Assembly: GCA_964374095.1 (NCBI GenBank)
Contig: CAYJXJ010000082.1
Span: 1-19,162, forward strand
Length of the DNA stretch: 19,162 nt
Direction of reading: 5' to 3'
Source: CAYJXJ01 sp964374095
GTDB lineage: Bacteria; Elusimicrobiota; Elusimicrobia; UBA1565; UBA9628
This document shows positions 6,419 to 13,114 of the stretch, one piece after another (the first letter of the stretch is position 1; every line of letters starts with the position of its first letter). The position numbers were made by a program, and so were the translations under genes. Under the pieces are notes generated by a model that worked only from the letters and a program-made list of their open reading frames with translations, searched no databases and had not been told where the DNA came from.

Positions 6419-6617
6419 CAGGAAAATCGAAAGTAGATTTTGGTCCCCCTCCTCTGAGAGGCTCAATTTCAGTCGACGCCCGGCGCAATAGGGCGGCTGG
6501 TCTTTGGGTGAGGGATAGAAAGGTAGTGGGCGACAGGGCCGCCGCGATGGGAATCCAGAACACCGGGCCCGGATTTCCGCGGTTACCGCCGATCAGAATC
6601 TACTTTCGATTTTCCTG
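6419..6617. repeat. 24-bp inverted repeat enclosing 151 bp (MITE-like)
   Basis: The arm at 6419-6442 (CAGGAAAATCGAAAGTAGAT then TTTG) is the reverse complement of 6594-6617 apart from one T/C difference. Three more positions inward pair if G-U is allowed. The arms are AT-richer than their surroundings. The inside has no convincing gene. No target-site duplication was seen at the outer ends. The element exactly fills the gap between promoter repeat copy B and the end of the PIN toxin gene. A miniature inverted-repeat element or a structured RNA is possible. Confidence 0.5.
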
Positions 6618-6629
6618 GCGCAAAGGGGC

Positions 6630-7055
6630 TTAATGGCTGTCGGTGATGATCTCCGTCTTGAGGCTTAAGCGAGCCGCGGCTCCTCCTTGCCGGCGGTCCG
6701 CGGTCACGAAAAGGTCGCACCGCGATTCCAGGGCCGATGCCAGTTGAACGGCGTCCAAGGCCCGCAGAGGTGTTCGTTCGAGACAGGATATCGCACGGTC
6801 TATAATAGCGGGCGTAAGGTCCACCATGGCCGCGTCTTCCACGTCTTCGGCGAGGGCGCGCTTGAGACCGCGGTAGCGCGAAGTCGAAAGCACGCCTTCG
6901 CGTTTGAGACGATTGAGTCCCGATATGAGTTCCGGGATGCAGAGGGTGCTGAGGATGATTTCATCGGCCTGCCGGCATAGCCGCGTCACCAGCTCCGTTC
7001 CCGGCTCGGCGATGTACCTTTTGGCCAAGGCGGAGGAATCGAGGAAAATCCTCAT
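6630..7055 (-). CDS. vapC: VapC-type PIN-domain toxin (ribonuclease)
   Basis: 141 residues, the usual size. The four PIN acidic positions are present: D6 in M-R-I-F-L-D-S-S-A-L, E in C-I-P-E-L near 42, D in L-R-A-L-D-A-V-Q-L-A-S-A near 100, and D in F-V-T-A-D-R-R-Q near 119. PIN toxins cleave RNA, often tRNA or rRNA, in a Mg2+-dependent way. ATG 7055 shares one base with the antitoxin stop (TGATG), so translation is probably coupled. All catalytic residues are intact, so unlike the nearby higBA locus this pair looks functional. The closest antitoxin type is Phd/YefM rather than classic VapB, a common combination. Confidence 0.88.
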   Translation of the reverse strand: MRIFLDSSALAKRYIAEPGTELVTRLCRQADEIILSTLCIPELISGLNRLKREGVLSTSRYRGLKRALAEDVEDAAMVDLTPAIIDRAISCLERTPLRALDAVQLASALESRCDLFVTADRRQGGAAARLSLKTEIITDSH

Positions 7056-7279
7056 CAGCGGTTTTCGGAGCGATCTGCCAGTATCGCGGCGCTCAAAGAC
7101 GCGCCCGAGAGCCGCAGGGGGAGGGAGGTTTTCCAGCGTTCCAGCGAATTCTTGCGGATGGGCATGAGGAGGGCGACGGGCTTGCCGTGCCGATAGATCT
7201 CGATCGTTTCGCCCCGTTCGACGGCGTCGAAGTATTTTTTCGCCTGGTTTCTAAGCTCGCTGAAAGTTGCGGTTCTCAT
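7055..7279 (-). CDS. Phd/YefM-type antitoxin
   Basis: 74 residues. M-R-T-A-T-F-S-E-L-R-N-Q-A-K-K-Y-F-D and G-E-T-I-E-I-Y-R-H-G-K-P-V-A-L-L-M-P are the Phd/YefM fold signature: an N-terminal dimer that binds operator DNA and a C-terminal tail that covers the toxin. ATG 7279 is preferred: it follows a G-run (GGGGGG then ATC) and fits the promoter at 7305-7334. The frame stays open upstream to GTG 7384, which lies 6 nt after the -10-like box of repeat copy C and would add 35 residues. The gene overlaps the toxin start by one base. Confidence 0.85.
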   Translation of the reverse strand: MRTATFSELRNQAKKYFDAVERGETIEIYRHGKPVALLMPIRKNSLERWKTSLPLRLSGASLSAAILADRSENR

Positions 7280-7304
7280 GATCCCCCCGCCATCTGATGA
7301 TGTC

Positions 7305-7334
7305 ATTATAATGTACAAAAGGATATCCTGTCCA
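7305..7334 (-). promoter_or_regulatory. Promoter of the Phd/VapC-type operon
   Basis: Minus strand: TGGACA (7329-7334), an 18-base spacer and TATAAT (7305-7310), followed about 25 nt later by the antitoxin ATG. An imperfect palindrome, TCCTG-N14-CAGGA (7326-7349), overlaps the -35 box and could be the autoregulatory operator. The -35 context (ACCTGGACA) is the same as that of the higBA-type promoter at 4434-4442. Confidence 0.6.
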
Positions 7335-7344
7335 GGTACTTTGT

Positions 7345-7407
7345 CAGGAATTGAAGGCCACTCTGATCGGAGATCACCACCCACCCCGGAATGATAACGC
7401 AGGAACC
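7345..7407 (-). repeat. Dispersed promoter-start repeat, copy C (diverged)
   Basis: On the minus strand TTATCAT-TCCGG-GGTGGGTGGTGA and following bases align with copies A and B, with a one-base deletion and a one-base insertion. The -10-like TATCAT (7391-7396) is kept but the expected -35 position reads GGCCAC, so this promoter is probably weak. GTG 7384 follows after 6 nt and is in frame with the antitoxin. The dyad here is perfect and longer, TGATC-TCC-GATCA, compared with TGAC-TCCG-GTCA in copy A: both arms have changed together. Confidence 0.6.
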
Positions 7408-7491
7408 AGAGCCGTGGCCGTTTTTAGGAGTCGGCCGAAGTGTCTAGCGAATGGGGCGTTTGAACGGCATGTTCCGCGGGCACTTCCCCGA

Positions 7492-8262
7492 CTAATCGGC
7501 CCAGGACTTAACCAGCTGGCGCCACTGAATTTGGTGGATGACGCTGGCGCCGTTGGGACCGTCCATGGAGGAGGGCATCGGCGGCCACATGAAGGCCCCG
7601 GTGGCCGGGGCCAACTCGCCGTGGTGACGGATCACCGAGATCAGCCGGCCCTGGGAGTCGGCGTGGAACACCGCGCGCTCGGCCATGACGAGGATGCGGC
7701 CGCCGAGATCATAGGTGTAGGCTCGAAAGGTATAGATCCAGCCGCCGACCACCTCATAGCGGCCGTTGGCGAGCTTCAGATCAAGTCCGGCGGCATCTCC
7801 CCAGTGGCCCTCCAGCCGGGTTTGCCCGTCGCGGCCCATGCCTCCGGTGTTGCCCAGCCCGACGGCCTGTTGGTAATAGACCGGGCCGATCGGGGGGGTG
7901 TGGGCGACGGGCTCGCCGCCGTCGCGCCTCACCTTATCGATCACGGCCCGCCAGGCCGCTTGGAACCCGGCCGAATCCGGAAGGGGATCGCTGAGGCATT
8001 GCCTCCGCGCCGCCATGGGATCGAAGGCCGGGATCTCCCGGGTATGCCGGCCGTACTCCAGGCAGGTCATGCCCTCCCCCCCGGGGATTTCCCGCTCGAC
8101 CCGCTCGGTCATGATCCAATGTCCAAAAGTCATGTTGGGACGCAGGGACGCCCGCGCTGCGATGAGGCGATGATGCCAGGCATCGATGGGAGCGGCGGCG
8201 GCGGGGACGACGGCGCAGACGACGGCGAAAAACGGCAGGATGCGGCCGGTGGGTGCTCGCAT
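7492..8262 (-). CDS. Secreted protein of unknown function
   Basis: 256 residues with a clear signal peptide (M-R-A-P-T-G-R-I-L-P-F-F-A-V-V-C-A-V-V-P, cleavage probably after A-A-A-A near 24). The mature part has no membrane segment. Recognisable stretches are N-M-T-F-G-H-W-I-M-T-E-R-V-E, G-P-V-Y-Y-Q-Q-A-V-G-L-G-N and a C-terminal half rich in aromatic beta-strand-like segments (Y-E-V-V-G-G-W-I-Y-T-F-R-A-Y). No family is recognised. The second ATG (8262) is chosen over the first (8271) because TACAAT (8270-8275) overlaps the first and lies 7 nt before the second. The kinase gene upstream is on the same strand, 48 bp away. Confidence 0.65.
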   Translation of the reverse strand: MRAPTGRILPFFAVVCAVVPAAAAPIDAWHHRLIAARASLRPNMTFGHWIMTERVEREIPGGEGMTCLEYGRHTREIPAFDPMAARRQCLSDPLPDSAGFQAAWRAVIDKVRRDGGEPVAHTPPIGPVYYQQAVGLGNTGGMGRDGQTRLEGHWGDAAGLDLKLANGRYEVVGGWIYTFRAYTYDLGGRILVMAERAVFHADSQGRLISVIRHHGELAPATGAFMWPPMPSSMDGPNGASVIHQIQWRQLVKSWAD

Positions 8263-8269
8263 GGATTCC

Positions 8270-8275
8270 ATTGTA
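8270..8275 (-). promoter_or_regulatory. -10 box of the secreted-protein gene
   Basis: TACAAT on the minus strand, 7 nt before ATG 8262. No good -35 box is found 16-18 nt upstream (ATGCGC at 17). The spacing predicts a leaderless transcript starting at ATG 8262. Weaker than the other promoters listed. Confidence 0.3.
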
Positions 8276-8310
8276 CCGCGCTATCGACGGATGCGCATGA
8301 GGCCTTGGTC

Positions 8311-9414
8311 CTACCGGGCCTGGGCCCCGCGGACCAACAGGTCCAACTCGGGGGATAGGCGGTCCAACGCCCCGGCCAGGTGGAATTGCGCCCGGCAGCG
8401 CCGCAGGTTGTGGCCGGGCTCCCGGATCTTGAAGTAGATGTCGCCGTCCAAATGGTCGGTGAGAAAGCGCAGTCCCAGCTCGTAGGTGATGACCTTGGGG
8501 CTTACCGCGAGGTTGGCCCGCTCGAAAGGAGTCAGCATCGCCCCGGCCTCCTCCAGATAGCCCGCGGCGAGCGCCCCGAAAACCTCCGGACGCACCCGAA
8601 CCTGGGAGAGATCGGCTTCGTCCTCGGGCGCGGGGCTGACACAGCTCCGGACCAAGTCTCCGAAATCGTAGAGGGAAAGCCCCGGCATCACGGTGTCGAG
8701 GTCCACCACCGCCAGGGCCTCGCCGGTCGACGCGTCAAAGAGGACGTTGTTGATCTTGGTGTCGTTGTGGACCGCGCGGACGGGAGCCGCGCCGGAACGC
8801 CTCAGATCCTCCAGGAGGGGCGCCCAGGCCGCATGGTCCCGAGCGAAGGCGATCTCGGCGGCGGCCCCCCGGGCTCGGCCGGCGCCGTCCTCCCGCGCCG
8901 CCCTCTCCAGAGCCTCCAGGCGCCGCGGGGTGTCGTGGAAGTCCGGGAGAGTCTCCCTGAGGGAAGCGGCCGGCAGGTCGGAGAGTTGGGCCTGGAAGCG
9001 GCCGAAGGCCCGGCCCGCCTCGCGCGCCTGCCGCGGGTCTTCCAGGACGTCCACCGAAATCGATCCCTCGATGTAAAGGTACATCCTCCAGCAGCCCCCG
9101 GAAGGATCGCGATGGAGCAGGCCGCCTCCGCGGGGGGGAACCAACTCGAGCCTGCGGCGGGGATCCGGGACTTTGAGGCGCAGGTGCTGGCAGACCCGCG
9201 CCACGTTGAGCATCTGGGACCCGGGATTCTTGAAAACGGCGCGGTTGATCCGCTGGAGGACGTAGCGCCGTTGCGGGCAGGCGATGACGAAGGTGTCGTT
9301 GATGTGCCCCCGCGCCAGCGGCTGCGCGGACTCGGCTCGCCCCGCGAGCGCGAAGCGGCCGGCAACGGACAAGGGATCCAACACCTCGGCGGGGGGGCCC
9401 GGGCGGGCGGCCAT
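8311..9414 (-). CDS. NahK-like sugar 1-kinase (aminoglycoside-phosphotransferase fold)
   Basis: 367 residues. R-G-H-I-N-D-T-F (35-42) is the nucleotide-binding loop; R-Y-V-L-Q-R-I-N-R-A-V-F (50-61) is a signature of the N-acetylhexosamine 1-kinase branch. The catalytic loop is V-H-N-D-T-K-I-N-N-V-L-F-D (215-227; D218, N223) and the metal-binding segment is V-V-D-L-D-T-V-M-P-G (236-245), followed by L-Y-D-F-G-D. Enzymes of this group phosphorylate the anomeric position of GlcNAc/GalNAc or related sugars in the cytoplasm. The substrate here is inferred only from family resemblance. No ribosome site is seen before ATG 9414. The gene is divergent from the first binding-protein gene, with a 61-bp shared upstream region. 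Confidence 0.75.
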   Translation of the reverse strand: MAARPGPPAEVLDPLSVAGRFALAGRAESAQPLARGHINDTFVIACPQRRYVLQRINRAVFKNPGSQMLNVARVCQHLRLKVPDPRRRLELVPPRGGGLLHRDPSGGCWRMYLYIEGSISVDVLEDPRQAREAGRAFGRFQAQLSDLPAASLRETLPDFHDTPRRLEALERAAREDGAGRARGAAAEIAFARDHAAWAPLLEDLRRSGAAPVRAVHNDTKINNVLFDASTGEALAVVDLDTVMPGLSLYDFGDLVRSCVSPAPEDEADLSQVRVRPEVFGALAAGYLEEAGAMLTPFERANLAVSPKVITYELGLRFLTDHLDGDIYFKIREPGHNLRRCRAQFHLAGALDRLSPELDLLVRGAQAR

Positions 9415-9440
9415 AAAGGGAGGGTATCAATTTTCCCGCA

Positions 9441-9469
9441 TTTACACACCCCGTCCAATGCGCTAGAAT
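9441..9469 (+). promoter_or_regulatory. Promoter of the first solute-binding-protein gene (leaderless)
   Basis: TTTACA (9441-9446), a 17-base spacer and TAGAAT (9464-9469). ATG 9476 begins 6 nt after the -10 box and there is no Shine-Dalgarno sequence, so the predicted transcript starts at or within a base or two of the start codon. Confidence 0.65.
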
Positions 9470-9475
9470 CGGGCC

Positions 9476-11236
9476 ATGACAAATATAGTCCGAACCCTCC
9501 TCCTCGCCGCCCTGCTGCCCGCCGCGATCGCCGCCGCGCCGAAGAACCCCGACACCTTCATCCATCTGACCACCGGCGACCCGGAGAGCTTCGACCCGGC
9601 CTGGTCCTACGACACCGCCAGCCATAACATCATCGCCAACATGTACGAGTACCTGCTCGCCTACCAGGGCTCCGGGGTGCAGGACAAAGACCTCATCGGC
9701 CGCCTGGCGGACAAGGTCCCCTCGATCGCCAACAAGCTCATCTCCAAGGACAGCCTCACCTACCGCTTCCCGATCCGCCAGGGCGTCAAGTTCCATGACG
9801 GCTCGCCGCTCACCCCCGAGGACGTCCGTTACTCCCTCCTGCGCTTCATGCTTCTGGACCGCGACGGCGGGCCCTCGTCGCTGCTGCTCGAGCCCGTCCT
9901 CGGGCTCAGCTCGACCCGGCGGGACGGCAAGCTCCGGGGCGACATCTGGGAGCGCGCGGGCAAGGCGGTGGCGGTCGAAGGGGAGTCCGTCGTCATCCGC
10001 CTCAAGAAGCCCTTCGCCCCCTTCCTCAGCGTCGTGGCCGGCTTCGGGGCGATCGTGTCCAAGCCCTGGTGCGCCGCCCACGGCCAGTGGGACGGCAACG
10101 CCGCGACCCTGGCCGAGCACAACAACCCCAAGCGGGAAGCCTCCTACCTGCTCGATCACGCCAACGGCACCGGCCCCTACACCTTGGAGCGCTTCGACAA
10201 GAAGACCAAGGAGATCGTCCTGTCCCGGCACGAGGGGTACTGGCGGGGTCCCGCCAGGCTCAAGCGGGTGGTGACCAAGGTCATCGACGAGTTCAACACC
10301 CGCAAGCTCATGCTCCAGGCCGGCGACGCCGACACCATCTACGGCCCCCAGATGTACTTCAACCAGCTCGAGAATCTCCCCGGAATCCAGCTCATCGACG
10401 GCCTGCAGAACCTCGAGCGCAGCGGCATCCTCTTCTTCACCTTCAAGATCAACATGACCGGCAACCCCTACGTGGGGTCCGGGAAGCTCGACGGCCAGGG
10501 CATACCCGCCGACTTCTTCGGCGACGTCGACGTGCGCAAGGCCTTCGCCTACTCGATCGACTACGACGCCTACGTCCGCGACATCATCCGCGGCAAGGGC
10601 CGCCAAGCCTCGAGCTTCATCCCGCCGGGCCTGGTAGGCTACCGGGCCGACCTCCCGAAGCACTCCTTCGACCCCCAGAAGGCCGCGGAGCACCTGCGCA
10701 AGGCCCATGGGGGGAAGGTCGGGGAGAAAGGCTTCAAGTTCATCTTGGTCTACAACGCCGGCTCGGCCCCGGCGATGACCCTGTGCAACATGATCAAGAA
10801 GAACGTCGAGTCCCTGAATCCGAAATTCAGGATCGACGTGCGCAACGTCCAGTGGTCGACGTTCCTCGAGCAGAACCAGGCCGGCAAGTTCGCCGCGTTC
10901 ATGGGGGCTTGGCAGGCGGATTTCCCGGACGCCCACAACTTCGCCTTCCCGCTCCTGCACTCGGCCGGCTACTTCCCGGGCAAGCAGAAATACTCCAACC
11001 CCGCGGCGGACAAGCACATCGAGGCCGCGGCCTCGGTCCTCGATCCGGCCCGGCGGGAGTTCCACTACCTCAAGCTCCAGAAGATCGCCTTCGACGAGGT
11101 GCCCCACGTCCACATCGCCGAGGGGGTGCGCTACCGCTCGCAGCGGACCTGGGTGAAGGGCTTCGTCTTCAACCCGATCTTCCCGGACTCGCCCTACGGC
11201 AGCTACTACTACGACCTCTCCAAGGAGGGGATGTAG
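9476..11236 (+). CDS. Family 5 extracellular solute-binding protein (peptide/nickel ABC type), first of two
   Basis: 586 residues with a signal peptide (I-V-R-T-L-L-L-A-A-L-L-P-A-A-I-A-A-A, cleavage near 21) and no lipobox, so periplasmic. The SBP_bac_5 pattern is complete: F-D-P-A-W-S-Y-D-T-A near the start, I-R-Q-G-V-K-F-H-D-G-S-P-L-T-P-E-D-V-R-Y-S near 101-121, G-T-G-P-Y-T-L-E-R-F, D-V-R-K-A-F-A-Y-S-I-D-Y, and F-P-D-A-H-N-F-A-F-P-L-L-H-S-A-G-Y near 482-498. It captures oligopeptides or similar ligands for an inner-membrane permease. Closely similar along its length to the next gene, so a tandem duplicate. It has its own promoter, and a second promoter before the next gene allows separate expression. 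Confidence 0.9.
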   Translation: MTNIVRTLLLAALLPAAIAAAPKNPDTFIHLTTGDPESFDPAWSYDTASHNIIANMYEYLLAYQGSGVQDKDLIGRLADKVPSIANKLISKDSLTYRFPIRQGVKFHDGSPLTPEDVRYSLLRFMLLDRDGGPSSLLLEPVLGLSSTRRDGKLRGDIWERAGKAVAVEGESVVIRLKKPFAPFLSVVAGFGAIVSKPWCAAHGQWDGNAATLAEHNNPKREASYLLDHANGTGPYTLERFDKKTKEIVLSRHEGYWRGPARLKRVVTKVIDEFNTRKLMLQAGDADTIYGPQMYFNQLENLPGIQLIDGLQNLERSGILFFTFKINMTGNPYVGSGKLDGQGIPADFFGDVDVRKAFAYSIDYDAYVRDIIRGKGRQASSFIPPGLVGYRADLPKHSFDPQKAAEHLRKAHGGKVGEKGFKFILVYNAGSAPAMTLCNMIKKNVESLNPKFRIDVRNVQWSTFLEQNQAGKFAAFMGAWQADFPDAHNFAFPLLHSAGYFPGKQKYSNPAADKHIEAAASVLDPARREFHYLKLQKIAFDEVPHVHIAEGVRYRSQRTWVKGFVFNPIFPDSPYGSYYYDLSKEGM

Positions 11237-11292
11237 CCCCACTCGACGACCCGGAACACGCGGGCACGGCCGCCATCGCCGCGGCGGAGTTC

Positions 11293-11321
11293 TTCATGCC
11301 TGGCGCCGGCCAAGATATAGT
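11293..11321 (+). promoter_or_regulatory. Promoter of the second solute-binding-protein gene
   Basis: TATAGT (11316-11321), with a weak TTCATG (11293-11298) 17 bp upstream. An ATG (11328) lies 6 nt after the -10 box, but the Shine-Dalgarno-led ATG at 11355 in the same frame is the better start. Confidence 0.4.
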
Positions 11322-11341
11322 ACCATCATGCCGGAGAATTC

Positions 11342-11347
11342 AAGGAG
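11342..11347 (+). promoter_or_regulatory. Ribosome binding site deciding the start at 11355
   Basis: AAGGAG, 7 nt before ATG 11355. It favours this start over the upstream in-frame ATG at 11328, and gives a protein that begins directly with its signal peptide. Confidence 0.7.
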
Positions 11348-11354
11348 CGGTCCC

Positions 11355-13109
11355 ATGATGCGAATGTCATTCCTGGCCGGGCTGATAGCCTTCTCCGCGG
11401 CACACGTTCAATCCGCCGCGGTCAAGGACCCCGACACCTACACCTACCTCACGACCTCCGACCAAGACAGCCTCGACCCGGCCTACTCCTACGACACGGC
11501 CAGCCACCTCGTCATCCTCAACGTCCTCGAAGCGCTCCTCTCCTATGACGGGCCCTCCACCGAGAAGCTCGTGCCGATTCTGTCGGCCAAAGTGCCGTCC
11601 CGCAAGAACGGCCTCATCTCCAAGGACGGCCGCACCTACACCTTCCCCATACGCCAAGGGGTCAAGTTCCACGACGGGAGGCCCCTCACGCCCGATGACG
11701 TCAAGTACTCGATCATGCGCTTCCTGCTCCAGGACCGGGACGCGGGCCCCTCCTCTCTGCTTCTAGAGCCGATCCTGGGCGACCCGGCGACCCGCGACGC
11801 CGGCGGCAAGCTCAAGCCCAATGTCTTCAAGGACGCCGACAAAGCCGTGCGCGTCTCGGGCGACAACGTGGTCATCACCCTGCCGCGCGCCGACGCCTCG
11901 ATCCTGACCCTGCTCGCCTCCTGGGGCGCGGTCGTCTCGAAGAATTGGTCCATGGCCCACGGGGACTGGGACGGAACCGAGGCGACCCTGCCCAAGCACA
12001 ACAACCCCACCAAGGAAGCCTCCTACATGTACGACCACATGAACGGCACCGGGCCCTTCTACCTCGAGCGGTGGGATAAGGCGACCAAGACCGTCATCCT
12101 CACCCGGCACGAGGGCTACTGGCGCAAGCCCGCGGCCCTCCACCGCGTGGTCATCAAGGGCATTAAGGAATTCGCGACGCGCAAGCTCAAGCTCGAGGCG
12201 GGCGACGCCGACGCCATCTCGGCCGAGTGGCCCGAGTTTTCCCAGCTCCAGAACCTCCCGGGAATCGAGCTGGTCGAGAACCTGCCGACGGCCGAGATGA
12301 ATCCCGTTATCTTCTTCACCTTCAAGATCATGGCCGCGGGCAACAAGGACATCGGCTCCGGCAAGCTCGACGGCCAAGGCATCCCTTCGGACTTTTTCAC
12401 CGATAAGGACGTCCGCCGGGCCTTCGCCTATTCCATCGATTACGCGGGCTACATCAAGGACGTGTTCCGGGGACGCGGGACCCAGGCCACCGGCGCCATC
12501 CCCAAGAGCCTCCCGGGGCACAACCCCAAGCAGAAGACCTACTCCTACGACCCGGCCAAGGCCGTCGAGCATTTCAAGAAGGCCTGGGGAGGCCGGGTCT
12601 GGGACAAGGGATTCAAGCTGACCATGACCTTCAACGAGGGAAACACCCCCCGGCAAGCCCTCTGCCAGATGCTCAAGCGCAGCGTCGAATCCCTCAATCC
12701 CAAGTTCCAGATCGACGTGCGTCCCGTGCAGTGGTCCACCTTCCTGGACGGGCAGAAATTCCACAAGCTCCCGCTTTTCACCCTCGGCTGGAACGCGGAC
12801 TACCCCGACCCCCACAACTTCACGTTTCCCTTCTTCCACTCCAAGGGGAATTATCCCGTCCAGCAGGTGTACTCCAATCCCGCCATGGACGCGCTCGTCG
12901 AGTCGGGGCTTAAGGAGACGGATTGGGCCAAGCGCAAGGCCATCTACGCCCAGCTCCAGGCCCTGGCCTACGAAGAACTGCCGCATATCGTCCTGCTCGA
13001 CAAGGTCCGCTACCGCGTCCAGCGCGACTGGGTCAAGGGGTGGTACCACAACGCCATCTTCCCCGACTCGCCCTACGGGAGCTACTTCTACCCGATCAGC
13101 AAGCGCTAG
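11355..13109 (+). CDS. Family 5 extracellular solute-binding protein, second of two
   Basis: 584 residues: signal peptide M-M-R-M-S-F-L-A-G-L-I-A-F-S-A-A-H-V-Q-S, then a mature domain parallel to the preceding gene. Shared landmarks include I-R-Q-G-V-K-F-H-D-G-R-P-L-T-P-D-D-V-K-Y, N-G-T-G-P-F-Y-L-E-R-W, D-V-R-R-A-F-A-Y-S-I-D-Y and Y-P-D-P-H-N-F-T-F-P-F-F-H-S-K-G-N-Y. Periplasmic ligand capture for the DppBC-type permease that starts 5 bp after its stop, so this copy is the one tied most closely to the permease. The ligand-contact regions differ enough from the first copy that different substrates are possible. No lipobox. Confidence 0.9.
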   Translation: MMRMSFLAGLIAFSAAHVQSAAVKDPDTYTYLTTSDQDSLDPAYSYDTASHLVILNVLEALLSYDGPSTEKLVPILSAKVPSRKNGLISKDGRTYTFPIRQGVKFHDGRPLTPDDVKYSIMRFLLQDRDAGPSSLLLEPILGDPATRDAGGKLKPNVFKDADKAVRVSGDNVVITLPRADASILTLLASWGAVVSKNWSMAHGDWDGTEATLPKHNNPTKEASYMYDHMNGTGPFYLERWDKATKTVILTRHEGYWRKPAALHRVVIKGIKEFATRKLKLEAGDADAISAEWPEFSQLQNLPGIELVENLPTAEMNPVIFFTFKIMAAGNKDIGSGKLDGQGIPSDFFTDKDVRRAFAYSIDYAGYIKDVFRGRGTQATGAIPKSLPGHNPKQKTYSYDPAKAVEHFKKAWGGRVWDKGFKLTMTFNEGNTPRQALCQMLKRSVESLNPKFQIDVRPVQWSTFLDGQKFHKLPLFTLGWNADYPDPHNFTFPFFHSKGNYPVQQVYSNPAMDALVESGLKETDWAKRKAIYAQLQALAYEELPHIVLLDKVRYRVQRDWVKGWYHNAIFPDSPYGSYFYPISKR

Positions 13110-13114
13110 CCCGA

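Noticed and set aside
6366..6563. Extension of the PAP2 protein to an upstream start at 6563
   Set aside because: It would run through the inverted-repeat element and upstream of the copy B promoter, so the promoter would lie inside the gene. The start after the promoter is preferred.
8735..11242. Long minus-strand open frame (835 codons) opposite the first binding protein and part of the kinase
   Set aside because: It is antisense to two well-supported genes with family motifs. Its protein is valine/glycine/glutamate-rich without domains, as expected from GC-rich third-position effects.
11237..11300. Terminator between the two binding-protein genes (CCGCC...GGCGG near 11271-11286)
   Set aside because: The stem is short and no real T-run follows, so it was not called.
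10069..11358. Plus-strand 429-codon frame inside the first binding-protein gene
   Set aside because: Arginine/proline-rich frame shadow of the binding protein, with no ribosome site or recognisable motif.
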